Shown: in pieces, positions 1 through 9,060 of the stretch
How the letters are laid out: each line of letters opens with the position of its first letter
Numbering within the stretch: position 1 is the stretch's first letter
Assembly (NCBI GenBank): GCA_030834965.1
Contig: JAUQWW010000021.1
Span: 62,001 to 126,000, forward strand
Source of the DNA: Gallionellaceae bacterium
Lineage (GTDB): Bacteria > Pseudomonadota > Gammaproteobacteria > Burkholderiales > Gallionellaceae
Direction: 5' to 3'
DNA: 64,000 bases
Translations under genes and position numbers: made by a program
Notes under the pieces: model-generated
Database searches by the model: none
Seen by the model: the letters and a program-made list of their open reading frames with translations, nothing else
Told to the model about the DNA's origin: nothing

Positions 1-1490
1 AGCAGCCGGGAGAGGTCGTGAGGCAGGTCGGCGATCAGCGCCAGCATCTCTCCGGCAGACCGCCAGCCGCGCTTGATCAGTGCGGCTGGCGTATAACGTG
101 CGCGCAGCGACTGCTCCAGCATGGGCAATGCCTCGCCAGCCATGTCGAAGTCCGGGTCGAGCTCGCGGCCCATACCTTCGAGTGTGATGAATGCCTTGAT
201 CAAGAGCGAGAGATCGGGCGGCAGCGCAATCTGGTGTTTGCGCAGGATGGCCGTAAGGTCGGTCAGCATGGCGCCAAGGCTGAGGCGTTTTAATGGTACG
301 CCGTGGTATTGATCGACGAATGTCTGGATATCCAGTATCAGACCGCCCTCATCCACCGTGCTGTCGCCGGACCAGTCGAGCAGCACATCGGCGACGCACG
401 CGGATTCCTGCCGGACCAGGCCGAGCATCAGCCGGATCATCTGGTCGCGGCGTTCCTCGGTCAGCCTGCCCACCATGCCGAAGTCGATGAAGGCGATGCG
501 GTTGCCGGGAAGATAGAACACGTTGCCGGGATGCGGGTCGGCGTGAAAGAAGCCGTCCTCGACGATCATCTTCAGTACGGCGTGCGCACCGCGCCGGGCA
601 AGCATCTTGCGGTCCAGGCCGGTACGATCGGCGGCGGCAAGATCGCGCCCCGGAATGCCATCGATGAATTCCTGCACGCACACCCGCTCGCCGGTCCACT
701 GCCAGTAGACACGAGGAATGACGATGCCCGGCGCAGCAGGCAGGCCGCTTGGTGCACTGTCCCGCACCGCGGCAGTGGCGGACCGGGATGCGCTGTCCTG
801 ATCCGTATAGCCTGCAAAATTTTCTGCGATGCGTTCGGCATTGCGGCATTCCGAGCCAAAATCAAGCTCGCGCCGCAGCGACTGCTCGAACTGCCGAACG
901 ATTTCCTGCGGATGAAAATTGCGCAGTTCAGGGCTTTCCGACTCAATGAGTGCTGCCAAACGCATCAGCCAGCGCAAGTCGGCCTCGATGACAGGCCGGA
1001 TGCCCGGCCTGCGCACCTTGACCACCACGGCGCTGCCGTCTTCAAGGCGGGCGCGGTGCACCTGCGCGATGGAGGCAGCCGCCAGGGGCTCGGGATCGAA
1101 CGCGGCAAATATTTCCTCGGGCCGTGCGCCCAGGTCTTCGGCTAGCTGTTGCTGGACATCGGCGTAGGGCAAGGGTGGCGCGCTGTCCTGAAGCTTGCCG
1201 AATTCGGCGATCCACTCGGGTTCGAACAGATCTACGCGCGTCGCCAACACCTGACCGAGCTTGATGAAGGTCGGGCCCAGTTCCTCCAGCGCGCGCCGCA
1301 CCCGTGCCGGCGGTTCCAGATGGGCCAGCTCTTCTGCGTGCTTCCATAGCAGCACCCGTCCCGCGCGTTCCAGCACATTCGACATTCCCATCCGCCGCAC
1401 AATGTCGCCGAATCCATAGCGGATCAGGACGGAGGTAATTTCGTGCAGGCGCTCAAGGTCGCGCGCTGCAATCAGCGTCTGCCACAGCAT
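1..1490 (-). CDS. ABC1/UbiB-family atypical protein kinase (3' end beyond window)
   Basis: My translation of the minus strand gives an open frame from ATG at 1490 running off the left edge (496 residues visible, no stop). It has the ABC1/AarF/UbiB hallmarks: the family KxGQ motif (KLGQ, about residues 77-80), an Ala-rich segment with AAASIAQVHRA (about 137-147) in place of a P-loop, HADPHPGN (about 316-323) as the catalytic loop and DFG (about 336-338) for metal binding. UbiB-type proteins are membrane-associated ATPases that support ubiquinone synthesis, but many paralogues are uncharacterised. An Ala/Ser-rich insert sits near residues 230-255. The start overlaps the stop of the upstream gene by one base (TGATG), so the two are probably co-translated. 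Family assignment is firm; the ubiquinone role is inferred. Confidence 0.88.
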   Translation of the reverse strand, partial: MLWQTLIAARDLERLHEITSVLIRYGFGDIVRRMGMSNVLERAGRVLLWKHAEELAHLEPPARVRRALEELGPTFIKLGQVLATRVDLFEPEWIAEFGKLQDSAPPLPYADVQQQLAEDLGARPEEIFAAFDPEPLAAASIAQVHRARLEDGSAVVVKVRRPGIRPVIEADLRWLMRLAALIESESPELRNFHPQEIVRQFEQSLRRELDFGSECRNAERIAENFAGYTDQDSASRSATAAVRDSAPSGLPAAPGIVIPRVYWQWTGERVCVQEFIDGIPGRDLAAADRTGLDRKMLARRGAHAVLKMIVEDGFFHADPHPGNVFYLPGNRIAFIDFGMVGRLTEERRDQMIRLMLGLVRQESACVADVLLDWSGDSTVDEGGLILDIQTFVDQYHGVPLKRLSLGAMLTDLTAILRKHQIALPPDLSLLIKAFITLEGMGRELDPDFDMAGEALPMLEQSLRARYTPAALIKRGWRSAGEMLALIADLPHDLSRL

Positions 1491-2188
1491 CACTTGTCCT
1501 TTTCTTTGCTTGTGCCGAGGTTGGCGTGTTCGGGCCGGATATGATCTGCCAACCCCGAGAGCACACCCGCTGCAATCTGGCGCATGAGATCGGAAGTGTT
1601 TTTCGCGAGATGCAGTCCAACCCCAACCTGGGTGCGCCCCGCCTCTTTGATATGGCTCGCAAACACGGGCAGCGTTTCCTTCAGCTGCCTGCCGACCGCG
1701 GAACCATAGATGCGTGTGTGCGCCGCCAGGTCATACAATATTTCTCCCGCGGCAGTCCTGGCAACCGAGGCCGAGCTCTGCAAGGTTTCCACGAACATTT
1801 TCTCCAGGCTCGCCAGGTCGGCGCGCGCCAGCTTGAGGTCCTCGCTGGAATATTTCTGCGCCCGGCCTGCCGCTTCCTGCACGGTGAGCTTGGCGGCCTC
1901 GGCAAATTGTGCAAGCGCAACATCCAGGCCCGTGACCGCCTGTTTGAGGTGATCCCGCGCAATGTGCGTTTGTCCGGATGACTGCTCCAACTCCTTTTGC
2001 ACGGCTGCCTGTGCGCCACGCAACACGGCGCCCGCAGTCTGTCGTACGGACTCGACATCAAGCGAACGGGCGCTGAGGACACGCAAGGTGAGCTGCCGCA
2101 CTTTTTCCTGCACATTGCCCCCCTGCCCGACCGTGTCCCGCACTTCTGCTTCAAGGGTGCGTGTATCGTTACTGCTTTCATTGTTCAT
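1490..2188 (-). CDS. DUF6781-like alpha-helical protein
   Basis: A 232-residue protein if translation starts at ATG 2188, which is preceded by a clear AGGAG eight bases upstream; an in-frame start 42 bases further upstream has no such site. The sequence is almost entirely predicted amphipathic helix rich in Ala, Glu, Gln, Lys, with no signal peptide and no membrane segment. It resembles phasin-like or DUF6781 proteins that often sit near ABC1 kinases in betaproteobacteria. I recognise no catalytic motif and give no function. It overlaps the downstream ABC1 kinase gene by one base, suggesting a shared transcript. Confidence 0.7.
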   Translation of the reverse strand: MNNESSNDTRTLEAEVRDTVGQGGNVQEKVRQLTLRVLSARSLDVESVRQTAGAVLRGAQAAVQKELEQSSGQTHIARDHLKQAVTGLDVALAQFAEAAKLTVQEAAGRAQKYSSEDLKLARADLASLEKMFVETLQSSASVARTAAGEILYDLAAHTRIYGSAVGRQLKETLPVFASHIKEAGRTQVGVGLHLAKNTSDLMRQIAAGVLSGLADHIRPEHANLGTSKEKDK

Positions 2189-2285
2189 GATTGATCTCCT
2201 GACGTAAAAAACCGATTTCAAACCGTGCAATAATTTCCGTGTTTTCCAGCTTCTGCTGTTCCTGCAAGCAACCCATTCAAACTCA

Positions 2286-4793
2286 TCAAGCGAATCTCAT
2301 CAAGGCAACACAGGCCACCACATAGATCAGCACGGCCAGCAGGATCACCACGGCAAAGCCGAGATGAATCGCCAGCAGCGTGGCAAGAACGGCCCCCACC
2401 ACCGAGGCGAAGCCGTTGATCGCCCATGCCCAGGGAATGGCTGCCTCGGCCGTGCCCGCCAGCCGCGTCATGGCGGTGGGGAATGGCACGCCCATGCACA
2501 TCGCCAGCGGCGCGATGAGCACAACGGAGATGATTATTTTTGCCGCATCGGACAGATGGATCAACCCCTGGAACAGGCCCGGCAGGATGGCGAGATAGAG
2601 CAGCGCCAGTGCGCCCATCGCCATCACCGCTACAGTAACTTTTTTCGTAACCTGCCAGCGTCCGGCAAGCCAGCTTCCCCCAATCCAGCTTCCCAGGGCG
2701 GCGAACATCAGGAAGGCGCACAGCACGACCGCCACGGCATACAGCGGGTGCGCCAGAAACAGTACGAATTTCTGGATGAAGGCAATCTCCATGAACATGA
2801 AGGCAAGGCCGATCGCGAGAAAATACAGCGCCACCGGCGCGCTGGGCAGCGTGCGCCGGCAATGCGACAGGGCCAGCGGCGCCAGGATCAGAGCTATGCT
2901 CGCAGCAAACGCCTGCACCAGCGTCGCCACCAGCAGCGGGTAACTCCAGTCGAGCAGCGGCATGCCGCCCTGCTCGCGCAGCGCAAATATTTCTGCGGCG
3001 GCATTCCATTTGAAGAAACGGAAAAAATGCGGCCGGTCGTCGGTCGCCGGCTCGATGTAGAACTTGTATTGGTCAATGAACTCCTGCCGCTGCGGCCCCA
3101 GCAGTGCCACGGCTCCCTCATAGAAATAGGGCTGCGACAGGATGTTGTATCGATTTGCCTCGTCACGCTGCATCCCGGGGTAGTACGCCAGATCGAAAGA
3201 GCGCGCACGGCTGAATTCCTTGATTGCTGCAATTTCCCGTGCGGTGAAATCGCTGTCCTTTACCAGCAGCGTGACGGTTTTCCAGCCCCGTATCATCGCC
3301 AGCCTTGCGGCAGGATTCTTTACGCCGCTGCGCTCCAGCACAGTCGCCGCAGTGACAAACAGTTTCAGCGCATCGCGCGGCGGCAGCGTGAGCCAGCGGG
3401 TGACGGCCAGCATGCCGCCCGGCGTGAGACGGCTCAGATAGGTCTGCAGCGCCTCCACCGTGTACAGATAGTTTTCGCTCAGGCCGTACAGCCCGGCCGA
3501 GGCAGTGCCAAAGGAATCCAGCAGCGCCACCTGGATCAGGTCATAGCGCTCACGGCTGCTGTTGACGAAGCCGCGCGCCTCGGCCGCGTAGGCATGCACA
3601 TCGGGCCGGGCATAAAGATTGCCGGCATAGTCACGAAAACGTTGCCGCACCAGATCGGTAACGTTGCTGTCCAGTTCCACCGCGTCGACTACCGCACTGC
3701 CGTGGTAGAGCGCCTGCAACACATCGCTGCCGGCCCCGGCACCCAGCACCAGCACGCGCGGCCGTCTATTTTCTTGAGACTCCAGCACATGATAAGGCAA
3801 CGCCGAAGTAAGCTGGTCGAGATAGTCCAGTGGCGCGAGATCGCCATTGAATTGTGTCAGCGCCGACGGCCCGTTTCCATCCACGAACACGCCCAACTGC
3901 GGCGGCGGCTCACTCGTGGCATTGAGGCTCATGCCCGGCGCATCGCGCAACGGAACGCGGGTATTTTCCACTACTGCAATCTGCCCCAGGGGACTGGAGC
4001 GCTCCTCGACCACACGCGCGCCCGCGATATTCAGGGCCTGGCTCAAATCCTTGTAGGCGGAGGGATGCACCTGCACGGCGGGCATCGCCACAGCCACCAG
4101 CGCGGCCATCACGACAAGGAATTCCATCAGCCATTTCGTCTGTATCTTCAGTTCGATCACGGCGATGGCGGAAGCCAGCAATGCCAATACAGTGAGGGCA
4201 GTCAGCACCTGGCTGGGCGGCATGAGGAACAGCACGCCGATCACGCCCAGACTGCCCACTCCCGCGCCGAGGATATCGCAGGCATAGATGCGGGGTGCCT
4301 GCTTGCCAAAGTGCGCAAACATGAGACCAATGCCCAGCCCGCCACAAAAGAATGGCAGCATCATCAGCAGATAAACGGCGAGCAGTTTGGCTGGCTGGGC
4401 CTTGTCCCACAACAGTTCGAGCGGATTGAAGGGAATCTGTTGCGCCAGAAAGAACGCAGTGGGCATCAGGAAAGCCAATGCCGCTGCGACCATCACGTAT
4501 GCCGCGCCGAAGTGCGGAGCGATCTTTTCTTTGAGCAGGGTAAGCAACGTGCCGCTCGCACCGTAACCCAGCATCGCCGCGCTGATAATCATGTATGCGA
4601 AGTGATGCCACAGCACGATGCCGAACAGACGCGTCAGCAGTACTTCGTATGCCAGCACGCAGGCGGAGAGCAGGCCGATGGCAATGAATGGCGGTCGGGA
4701 CGCCGCCCTCTCTCCAGCCCTCGCCCCCACAGGGAAGACGCCGGTGGTTGGACGGAGGGAGAGGGGGATAAGGTCTCGCCGCACGCGTTTCAC
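2286..4793 (-). CDS. Membrane-embedded spermidine-synthase-like protein
   Basis: An 835-residue protein. Residues about 35-235 form several hydrophobic helices, residues about 245-600 form a soluble methyltransferase-fold domain of the spermidine synthase family (nucleotide-binding loop GAGAGSD at 351-357, then VELD, and VALLDSF later), and residues about 625-835 form another set of membrane helices. Such 'fused MFS/spermidine synthase' proteins are common but their substrate is unknown; aminopropyl transfer should not be assumed. The only in-frame start before the first helix is GTG 4793, one base after the stop of the upstream methyltransferase gene. The first ~33 codons lie in a GC-rich repeat element, so the N-terminus looks recently acquired. 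Start moderately certain, family clear. Confidence 0.82.
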   Translation of the reverse strand: MKRVRRDLIPLSLRPTTGVFPVGARAGERAASRPPFIAIGLLSACVLAYEVLLTRLFGIVLWHHFAYMIISAAMLGYGASGTLLTLLKEKIAPHFGAAYVMVAAALAFLMPTAFFLAQQIPFNPLELLWDKAQPAKLLAVYLLMMLPFFCGGLGIGLMFAHFGKQAPRIYACDILGAGVGSLGVIGVLFLMPPSQVLTALTVLALLASAIAVIELKIQTKWLMEFLVVMAALVAVAMPAVQVHPSAYKDLSQALNIAGARVVEERSSPLGQIAVVENTRVPLRDAPGMSLNATSEPPPQLGVFVDGNGPSALTQFNGDLAPLDYLDQLTSALPYHVLESQENRRPRVLVLGAGAGSDVLQALYHGSAVVDAVELDSNVTDLVRQRFRDYAGNLYARPDVHAYAAEARGFVNSSRERYDLIQVALLDSFGTASAGLYGLSENYLYTVEALQTYLSRLTPGGMLAVTRWLTLPPRDALKLFVTAATVLERSGVKNPAARLAMIRGWKTVTLLVKDSDFTAREIAAIKEFSRARSFDLAYYPGMQRDEANRYNILSQPYFYEGAVALLGPQRQEFIDQYKFYIEPATDDRPHFFRFFKWNAAAEIFALREQGGMPLLDWSYPLLVATLVQAFAASIALILAPLALSHCRRTLPSAPVALYFLAIGLAFMFMEIAFIQKFVLFLAHPLYAVAVVLCAFLMFAALGSWIGGSWLAGRWQVTKKVTVAVMAMGALALLYLAILPGLFQGLIHLSDAAKIIISVVLIAPLAMCMGVPFPTAMTRLAGTAEAAIPWAWAINGFASVVGAVLATLLAIHLGFAVVILLAVLIYVVACVALMRFA
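4706..4793. repeat. GC-rich palindromic dispersed repeat, copy 1
   Basis: The stretch holds CCCTCTCTCC on one side and GGAGGGAGAGGG on the other, followed by a tail (about 4771-4793) reading aaggtctcgc then cgcgtttcac. The tail matches copy 2 at 24,528-24,553 (aaggtctcgc, then gcgagtttca). It lies inside the predicted 5' end of the spermidine-synthase-like gene and contains its GTG start. Confidence 0.7.
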
Positions 4794-4794
4794 G

Positions 4795-5526
4795 TCAATG
4801 TCCGCCAGTAAGCGGAACGAAACGCACCGGCAAAATCTGGCGGGTCGTCACCGAACCGTCCATCTTTTTTTCCACCAGCATCAGATACTGGGTCATGAAT
4901 TGCGTGCCAAGCGGGATTACCATGCGCCCGCCCGGCTTGAGCTGAGTGATCAGAGGGGGCGGCACGTGGCTTGCAGCCGCCGTCACCATGATCGCGTCGA
5001 ACGGCGCAGCTTCCGGCCAGCCATAGTAGCCATCGCCCACCCGGGTTTGCACGTTGCCGTAACCGAGCGATTTCAGCAAAGCACCAGCCTGCTTTCCCAG
5101 CGGCTCGATGATTTCGATGCTGTAAACCGAGCCGGCAATTTCCGCCAGAACCGCCGCCTGGTAGCCCGAGCCGGTACCGATTTCAAGCACCTTGTCGCCC
5201 GCCTTGGCTCTCATCAGATCAGTCATCAGCGCCACGATGAAGGGCTGCGAAATCGTCTGCCCGTAGCCAACCGGAAGGGGGCGGTTGTGGTAGGCCATCA
5301 CGGCCAGCCCAGATGGCACGAAACGATGGCGCTCCACCTTTTGCATCGCCGCAATGACACGGGAGCTGAGAGCGGAGCTGCCGCTGGACGAGGATGTGTA
5401 CGCGGCGTCGGCCACCACCTCTTCCACCATTTTGCGACGCTCCACGTCGTATTCCGCGCCCTGCGAGGGGAGAACGAAACCGAAAAAAAGTAATGCGCCC
5501 AGAGCGAAGCGATGTGTCACAGCCAT
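4795..5526 (-). CDS. Exported protein-L-isoaspartate O-methyltransferase
   Basis: A 243-residue protein with the PCMT signature: an SAM-binding loop VLEIGTGSGYQAA, a preceding GYGQTISQP segment typical of the family, and a later PGGRMVIPLG strand. PCMT methylates L-isoaspartyl residues as a protein repair step, using SAM. Unlike the classical cytosolic enzyme, it begins with a signal peptide (hydrophobic FALGALLFFGFVL then SQGAEYD), so it probably acts outside the cytoplasm, where an SAM supply is hard to explain. A second, cytosolic-type paralogue lies at 46,979-47,635. The stop is one base from the start of the spermidine-synthase-like gene, so the pair is translationally coupled. Confidence 0.88.
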   Translation of the reverse strand: MAVTHRFALGALLFFGFVLPSQGAEYDVERRKMVEEVVADAAYTSSSSGSSALSSRVIAAMQKVERHRFVPSGLAVMAYHNRPLPVGYGQTISQPFIVALMTDLMRAKAGDKVLEIGTGSGYQAAVLAEIAGSVYSIEIIEPLGKQAGALLKSLGYGNVQTRVGDGYYGWPEAAPFDAIMVTAAASHVPPPLITQLKPGGRMVIPLGTQFMTQYLMLVEKKMDGSVTTRQILPVRFVPLTGGH

Positions 5527-5563
5527 ATCCCCTTCCCTAGATCGCAGTATTTCAGCAATTTAT

Positions 5564-6307
5564 TTAATTGTTACTACAATTTGTTGATGTTAAAGGTAAT
5601 GATCTATGCAGCGCTTCGAGCACTGAGCTGCGCAACGTCCGCCATGGCTGGCCACCCTTGATTGCGTGCTTCTGGTTGATCTCCAGTTCGATGCCAACAT
5701 AAGCGCTGGCCGGAAACCGGCGGCGCAGATAGGCGGCAAAGCCGTCAGATTTGCCGGTGTAAGGGTAATTGCGTCGCACTGCCAGGTCAGGCACCAGTGC
5801 TTTCAGGCTTGCTTGCCAGCGCATGCACAATTCCCGTTCGGGTGGGCGCGACGGATCGCAGAGCAGGCCGATATCAGCAGTGCGCACCTGTCCATCGAGT
5901 ACAGGCGCAAAACTGTGGGAGGAAATGTGGAACACTTGGCTGCCCTGCTTGACCTCCTCGGCAATGGCGGCCTCGACTTTGTTGCGATAAGGCAGGTAGT
6001 AGCGCTCCAGAATCTCGCGGCGCACTGCGGCGGACGCATGTCGCGTGGCGTCAGAATAAAGATGCGGATGGCCGATGGAGCGGTTGAAATCGATCAGCAG
6101 GCGGCTCGTGGTTGCGGAAAACAACGGCGCGGAAAGCTCGCGAGCCAGTTCCCTGGCCATGCTCATGGCCCCCTTGTCGTAGCCGCGATGGCTGTGCAGC
6201 AAGGATACAAAGCCGCGAAAAAGCGGGCGGTAGCGTTGCGGAATCCGGTTACCACCATGTTCGCAGCTGATCAAGAAACGGATTGTCGCAGCCAATCTCT
6301 TCTCCAT
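5564..6307 (-). CDS. N-formylglutamate amidohydrolase family protein
   Basis: A 247-residue protein of the FGase family. Visible family features are ISCEHGGNRIP near the N-terminus, HSHRGYDKGA, a FNRSIGHPHLYSDATR segment, HISSHSFAP and the C-terminal VGIELEINQKH. FGases hydrolyse N-formyl-glutamate in histidine breakdown, but here there is no hut gene. Instead it is the last member of a cassette with a GCS2 ligase (21-base gap), a RimK-like ligase and a C39-like peptidase. That context suggests it removes a glutamyl or amide-linked group from the product of those ligases. The domain call is firm; the substrate is inference. Confidence 0.88.
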   Translation of the reverse strand: MEKRLAATIRFLISCEHGGNRIPQRYRPLFRGFVSLLHSHRGYDKGAMSMARELARELSAPLFSATTSRLLIDFNRSIGHPHLYSDATRHASAAVRREILERYYLPYRNKVEAAIAEEVKQGSQVFHISSHSFAPVLDGQVRTADIGLLCDPSRPPERELCMRWQASLKALVPDLAVRRNYPYTGKSDGFAAYLRRRFPASAYVGIELEINQKHAIKGGQPWRTLRSSVLEALHRSLPLTSTNCSNN

Positions 6308-6328
6308 TGTGTGGCAAATGCGTGGCCT

Positions 6329-7573
6329 TTACCGCATCCCCAGAAACATCCGGCCTTCTTCCAGGCAGTCGCATAGTTCCCCGTAGATCGCCTGCAGCCT
6401 ATCCCTTCGATAGTCATCACCCATGGCACGCAGGATGCGGTGGGCCAGCGTGCCGTGCTCCAGAATAATGTGCAGCGCTTCCTGCCAGGCGTCCTGCGGC
6501 TCGGGCCGGTACAGCTTCATCGATGTGATGAGATGTCGCCACAGTTCGCGCGCCTCGCAGCGGAGTGCGGGAAAACCCATAAGCCGTAGGTATTCGGCAT
6601 CGGCAATCACGGCATGCTCGGCATCGCGGATGCAGGTGCGCAGGATCTCCGCCAGTGCGTCAGTGCCAATGGCCTGTTGCTCTGCAAGCGGCGCATAGGT
6701 TTCCTCGTAGAGCGCGCGCACGGCATCGGTAGCCGCAGCGGCGATGGCAAGATTGGCCTGCGTGCATTCCTGCATGTCAATGACGCGAATTTCAAGGGCG
6801 TTGCGGTCGAAGCGCGGAATGGCGCCGCGCGCGTTGAGCCATTCGTGATGAAGCACTCCTTTCGCATCAAGCGTTTCCATCTCCCGGTACATGGGTGCCA
6901 GAATTTGCGCCTCATATTCGGCGCGGCTGGTGGACGTTTCAGGGATCACCACCCCTATCGTCGAGGGAACCCTCAATTGGTGGGTGCGGTAGCTCTCCAT
7001 GCGAAAATCCAGAAAGCCCGAACTGCCGCCTTCGGCGATCGGCGAGCTCGCTGCCAGTGCCGGTAAGACAGGCAGCAGCAGCCGCACGGCGGCATGCAGG
7101 CGCGCAAATTCCTGGTCTCCCGCAAAGGGTAAATTGAGTTGCATGCTCTGCAGGTTGGCCCAGCCATGACACCGGCAGCCGAAAATGCGATCGTAGGCCC
7201 GATAGATTTTTGCGCTGATGTGCGGCCACAGACGCGTCTCAGCGCGGGGGTTCATAAACGGGTGCATGGCGGTAGGCATGAGCCTTGCGCCCATGTGTTC
7301 GAGCAGCCGGTTGATGCGCTGGATCTCGCTCTGAAGCGCTTCCGAAAGGGATTCCATCGCGATATCCGGATTTGAATTCTTCAGTTCGAGCAGATGCAAT
7401 ACCAGTTCATTGGACCAACACAGCGCGCCTTGCCTGACTTCACCGACATATTCTCCGGCAAGTCTGTGCAGCAACTCGTCGGCGACAGGCAAGACCGCAA
7501 GCGTATGGCGGTCGACGATCATGTACTCAAGCTCGATACCGCAGCCCGAGAAGGCTTGCAGCGCAGTACTCAT
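6329..7573 (-). CDS. GCS2-type carboxylate-amine ligase (glutamate-cysteine ligase-like)
   Basis: A 414-residue protein of the GCS2 / YbdK-like family of ATP-dependent carboxylate-amine ligases. It shows GCGIELEYMIVD near the N-terminus, LLELKNSNPD, a central CRCHGWANLQSMQLNLPF segment and RFDRNALEIRVIDMQE. ATG 7573 is chosen because GGGAGGTGG lies just upstream and because the TGA of the RimK-like gene overlaps it (ATGA); the open frame continues upstream only as an overlap with that gene. Family members form amide bonds between an amino acid carboxylate and an amine. The true substrate is unknown; a pathway with the co-operonic RimK-like ligase is likely. Confidence 0.88.
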   Translation of the reverse strand: MSTALQAFSGCGIELEYMIVDRHTLAVLPVADELLHRLAGEYVGEVRQGALCWSNELVLHLLELKNSNPDIAMESLSEALQSEIQRINRLLEHMGARLMPTAMHPFMNPRAETRLWPHISAKIYRAYDRIFGCRCHGWANLQSMQLNLPFAGDQEFARLHAAVRLLLPVLPALAASSPIAEGGSSGFLDFRMESYRTHQLRVPSTIGVVIPETSTSRAEYEAQILAPMYREMETLDAKGVLHHEWLNARGAIPRFDRNALEIRVIDMQECTQANLAIAAAATDAVRALYEETYAPLAEQQAIGTDALAEILRTCIRDAEHAVIADAEYLRLMGFPALRCEARELWRHLITSMKLYRPEPQDAWQEALHIILEHGTLAHRILRAMGDDYRRDRLQAIYGELCDCLEEGRMFLGMR

Positions 7574-9054
7574 TTCCACCTCCCTTGCCGGTGCATTTCC
7601 ATGCGTCGCAAAAAAACGCCCATCACCTCGCGGTAGAGCGCATCCTTGAGCACGCCATCCTCGTTGCCGGCATCCACGTTGGGGTTGTCGTTGATTTCGA
7701 TGACACAGCAGCGCTTGCCGGCCTGCTTGATGTCCACGCCATAAAAACCGTCGCCGATCAGGTTGGCCGACTTGAGCGCGAGCTTCACCACCCTCTGCGG
7801 CACGTCTTCCAGCGCTACCGCTTCGGTCGGGCCCTCCACAAAATCGCGTTTTTCCTTGCCGTGCTTGATGATCTGCCAGTGGCCGGGCGCCATGAAGTAT
7901 TTGCACGCGAACAGCGGCTTCCGGTCGAGAATGGCGACCCGCCAGTCAAAGTTAGTGGGCAGATATTCCTGCGCGATGATCAGGTCGGACTTGTCCAGCA
8001 ACTCGTTCACGCTGCGCCGCAGCCCTTCCTCTGATTCCGCCTTGATCACGCCCACGGAGAAGGAACTGTCCGGCTGCTTCAGCACACACGGCAACGAGAG
8101 CGCAGGGATGATGCGCTCGACATTGTCGCGGTGCACCAGCTGGGTTTCCGGCGTGGGGATGCGGTGACGCGCCAGCAATTCGGCCAGATAGACCTTGTTG
8201 TTGCATTTCAGGATGGAGTCCGGATCGTCGATCACCACCAGTCCTTCCGCCGCAGCCCGCCGCGAAAAACGGTAGGTGTAGTGGTTCACGAAGGTGGTGT
8301 CGCGAATGAACAGCGCATCGAATTCGGGCAGCCTGCCGACGTCGGGGCGGGTAATGAGCTCGACGTGGATGCCCAGGGCATGTGCCGCCTTTTCGAATTT
8401 CCTGATCGCCTTGGCATTCGAGGCCGGTTCGGGATTATCGGGGTCATGCAGGATTGCGAGATCGTAGCGCGGCGCACGCTTGCGCAATCGCTGCTTATGC
8501 ACCCTGGGTCTTCGCCCCTGAAAATAATCCGTGGCGGCCTGGATTGCGAATTCCTGATGCGGCGGCGGGATGTCGCTGGCCGCTATCGCTCTTACGCCGC
8601 GAATGCGCCACTGTTCCTCATGGCGCTCGAAATCGGCGCGCAGCAACGGCGCCTGCAGAAGATTGAAAAGCTGGCGGCTAAGCTGGTCGTAGTGCCTGGC
8701 CACATTGCGGCCGAAGTAGATGCTGAGCTCGAATTTCTCCGCCTTGATGGGCGCCAGGGATTTCTGCACCAATTCGTCCAGTTCATCGGTGAGCAGGCGC
8801 ACCATGCTCCGGGATTGCAGATCCTCGATGGTGTTGGTCTTGGGCAGCGGATTATGGCCGCGCGCCTCGGCGAGCAGAGAAACGTAATAACCCATGCTCT
8901 GATAGCGATAGGATTTGCACAGGTTGAACACGCGCGTGCCGCGTTCGTTGCCGTATGCCGGCTCGGTCAGATAGGCCTTTGCCGGCACGACGGTCACGTC
9001 CGGAATGTCGAGCGGCCAGTCATGGGGGTTATTCACGATGATGAGGGTCTTCAT
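7570..9054 (-). CDS. RimK-like ATP-grasp ligase with N-terminal extension
   Basis: A 494-residue protein. The C-terminal half (about residues 270-490) is an ATP-grasp domain of the RimK type: PCVLKQPDSSFSVGV for the ATP-lysine loop, QEYLPTNFDWRV, and the metal-binding end YGVDIKQ plus VIEINDNPNVDAG. The N-terminal ~200 residues (starting MKTLIIVNNPHDWP) form the separate domain found on long RimK-family proteins. RimK-type enzymes add amino acids, commonly glutamate, to a peptide or protein carboxylate. The gene starts six bases after the peptidase gene and overlaps the GCS2 gene by four bases, so tight co-expression is expected. The acceptor is unknown. Confidence 0.9.
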   Translation of the reverse strand: MKTLIIVNNPHDWPLDIPDVTVVPAKAYLTEPAYGNERGTRVFNLCKSYRYQSMGYYVSLLAEARGHNPLPKTNTIEDLQSRSMVRLLTDELDELVQKSLAPIKAEKFELSIYFGRNVARHYDQLSRQLFNLLQAPLLRADFERHEEQWRIRGVRAIAASDIPPPHQEFAIQAATDYFQGRRPRVHKQRLRKRAPRYDLAILHDPDNPEPASNAKAIRKFEKAAHALGIHVELITRPDVGRLPEFDALFIRDTTFVNHYTYRFSRRAAAEGLVVIDDPDSILKCNNKVYLAELLARHRIPTPETQLVHRDNVERIIPALSLPCVLKQPDSSFSVGVIKAESEEGLRRSVNELLDKSDLIIAQEYLPTNFDWRVAILDRKPLFACKYFMAPGHWQIIKHGKEKRDFVEGPTEAVALEDVPQRVVKLALKSANLIGDGFYGVDIKQAGKRCCVIEINDNPNVDAGNEDGVLKDALYREVMGVFLRRMEMHRQGRWK

Positions 9055-9060
9055 TGCTGT

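Noticed and set aside
2364-4811. A long plus-strand open frame opposite the spermidine-synthase-like gene
   Set aside because: It mirrors the minus-strand gene, is rich in Arg, His and Gln without any family motif and has no own ribosome binding site. It is a GC-rich antisense frame.
7574-7906. N-terminal extension of the GCS2 gene to 7906
   Set aside because: It is the out-of-frame reading of the RimK-like gene. A strong ribosome binding site and ATGA overlap fix the start at 7573.
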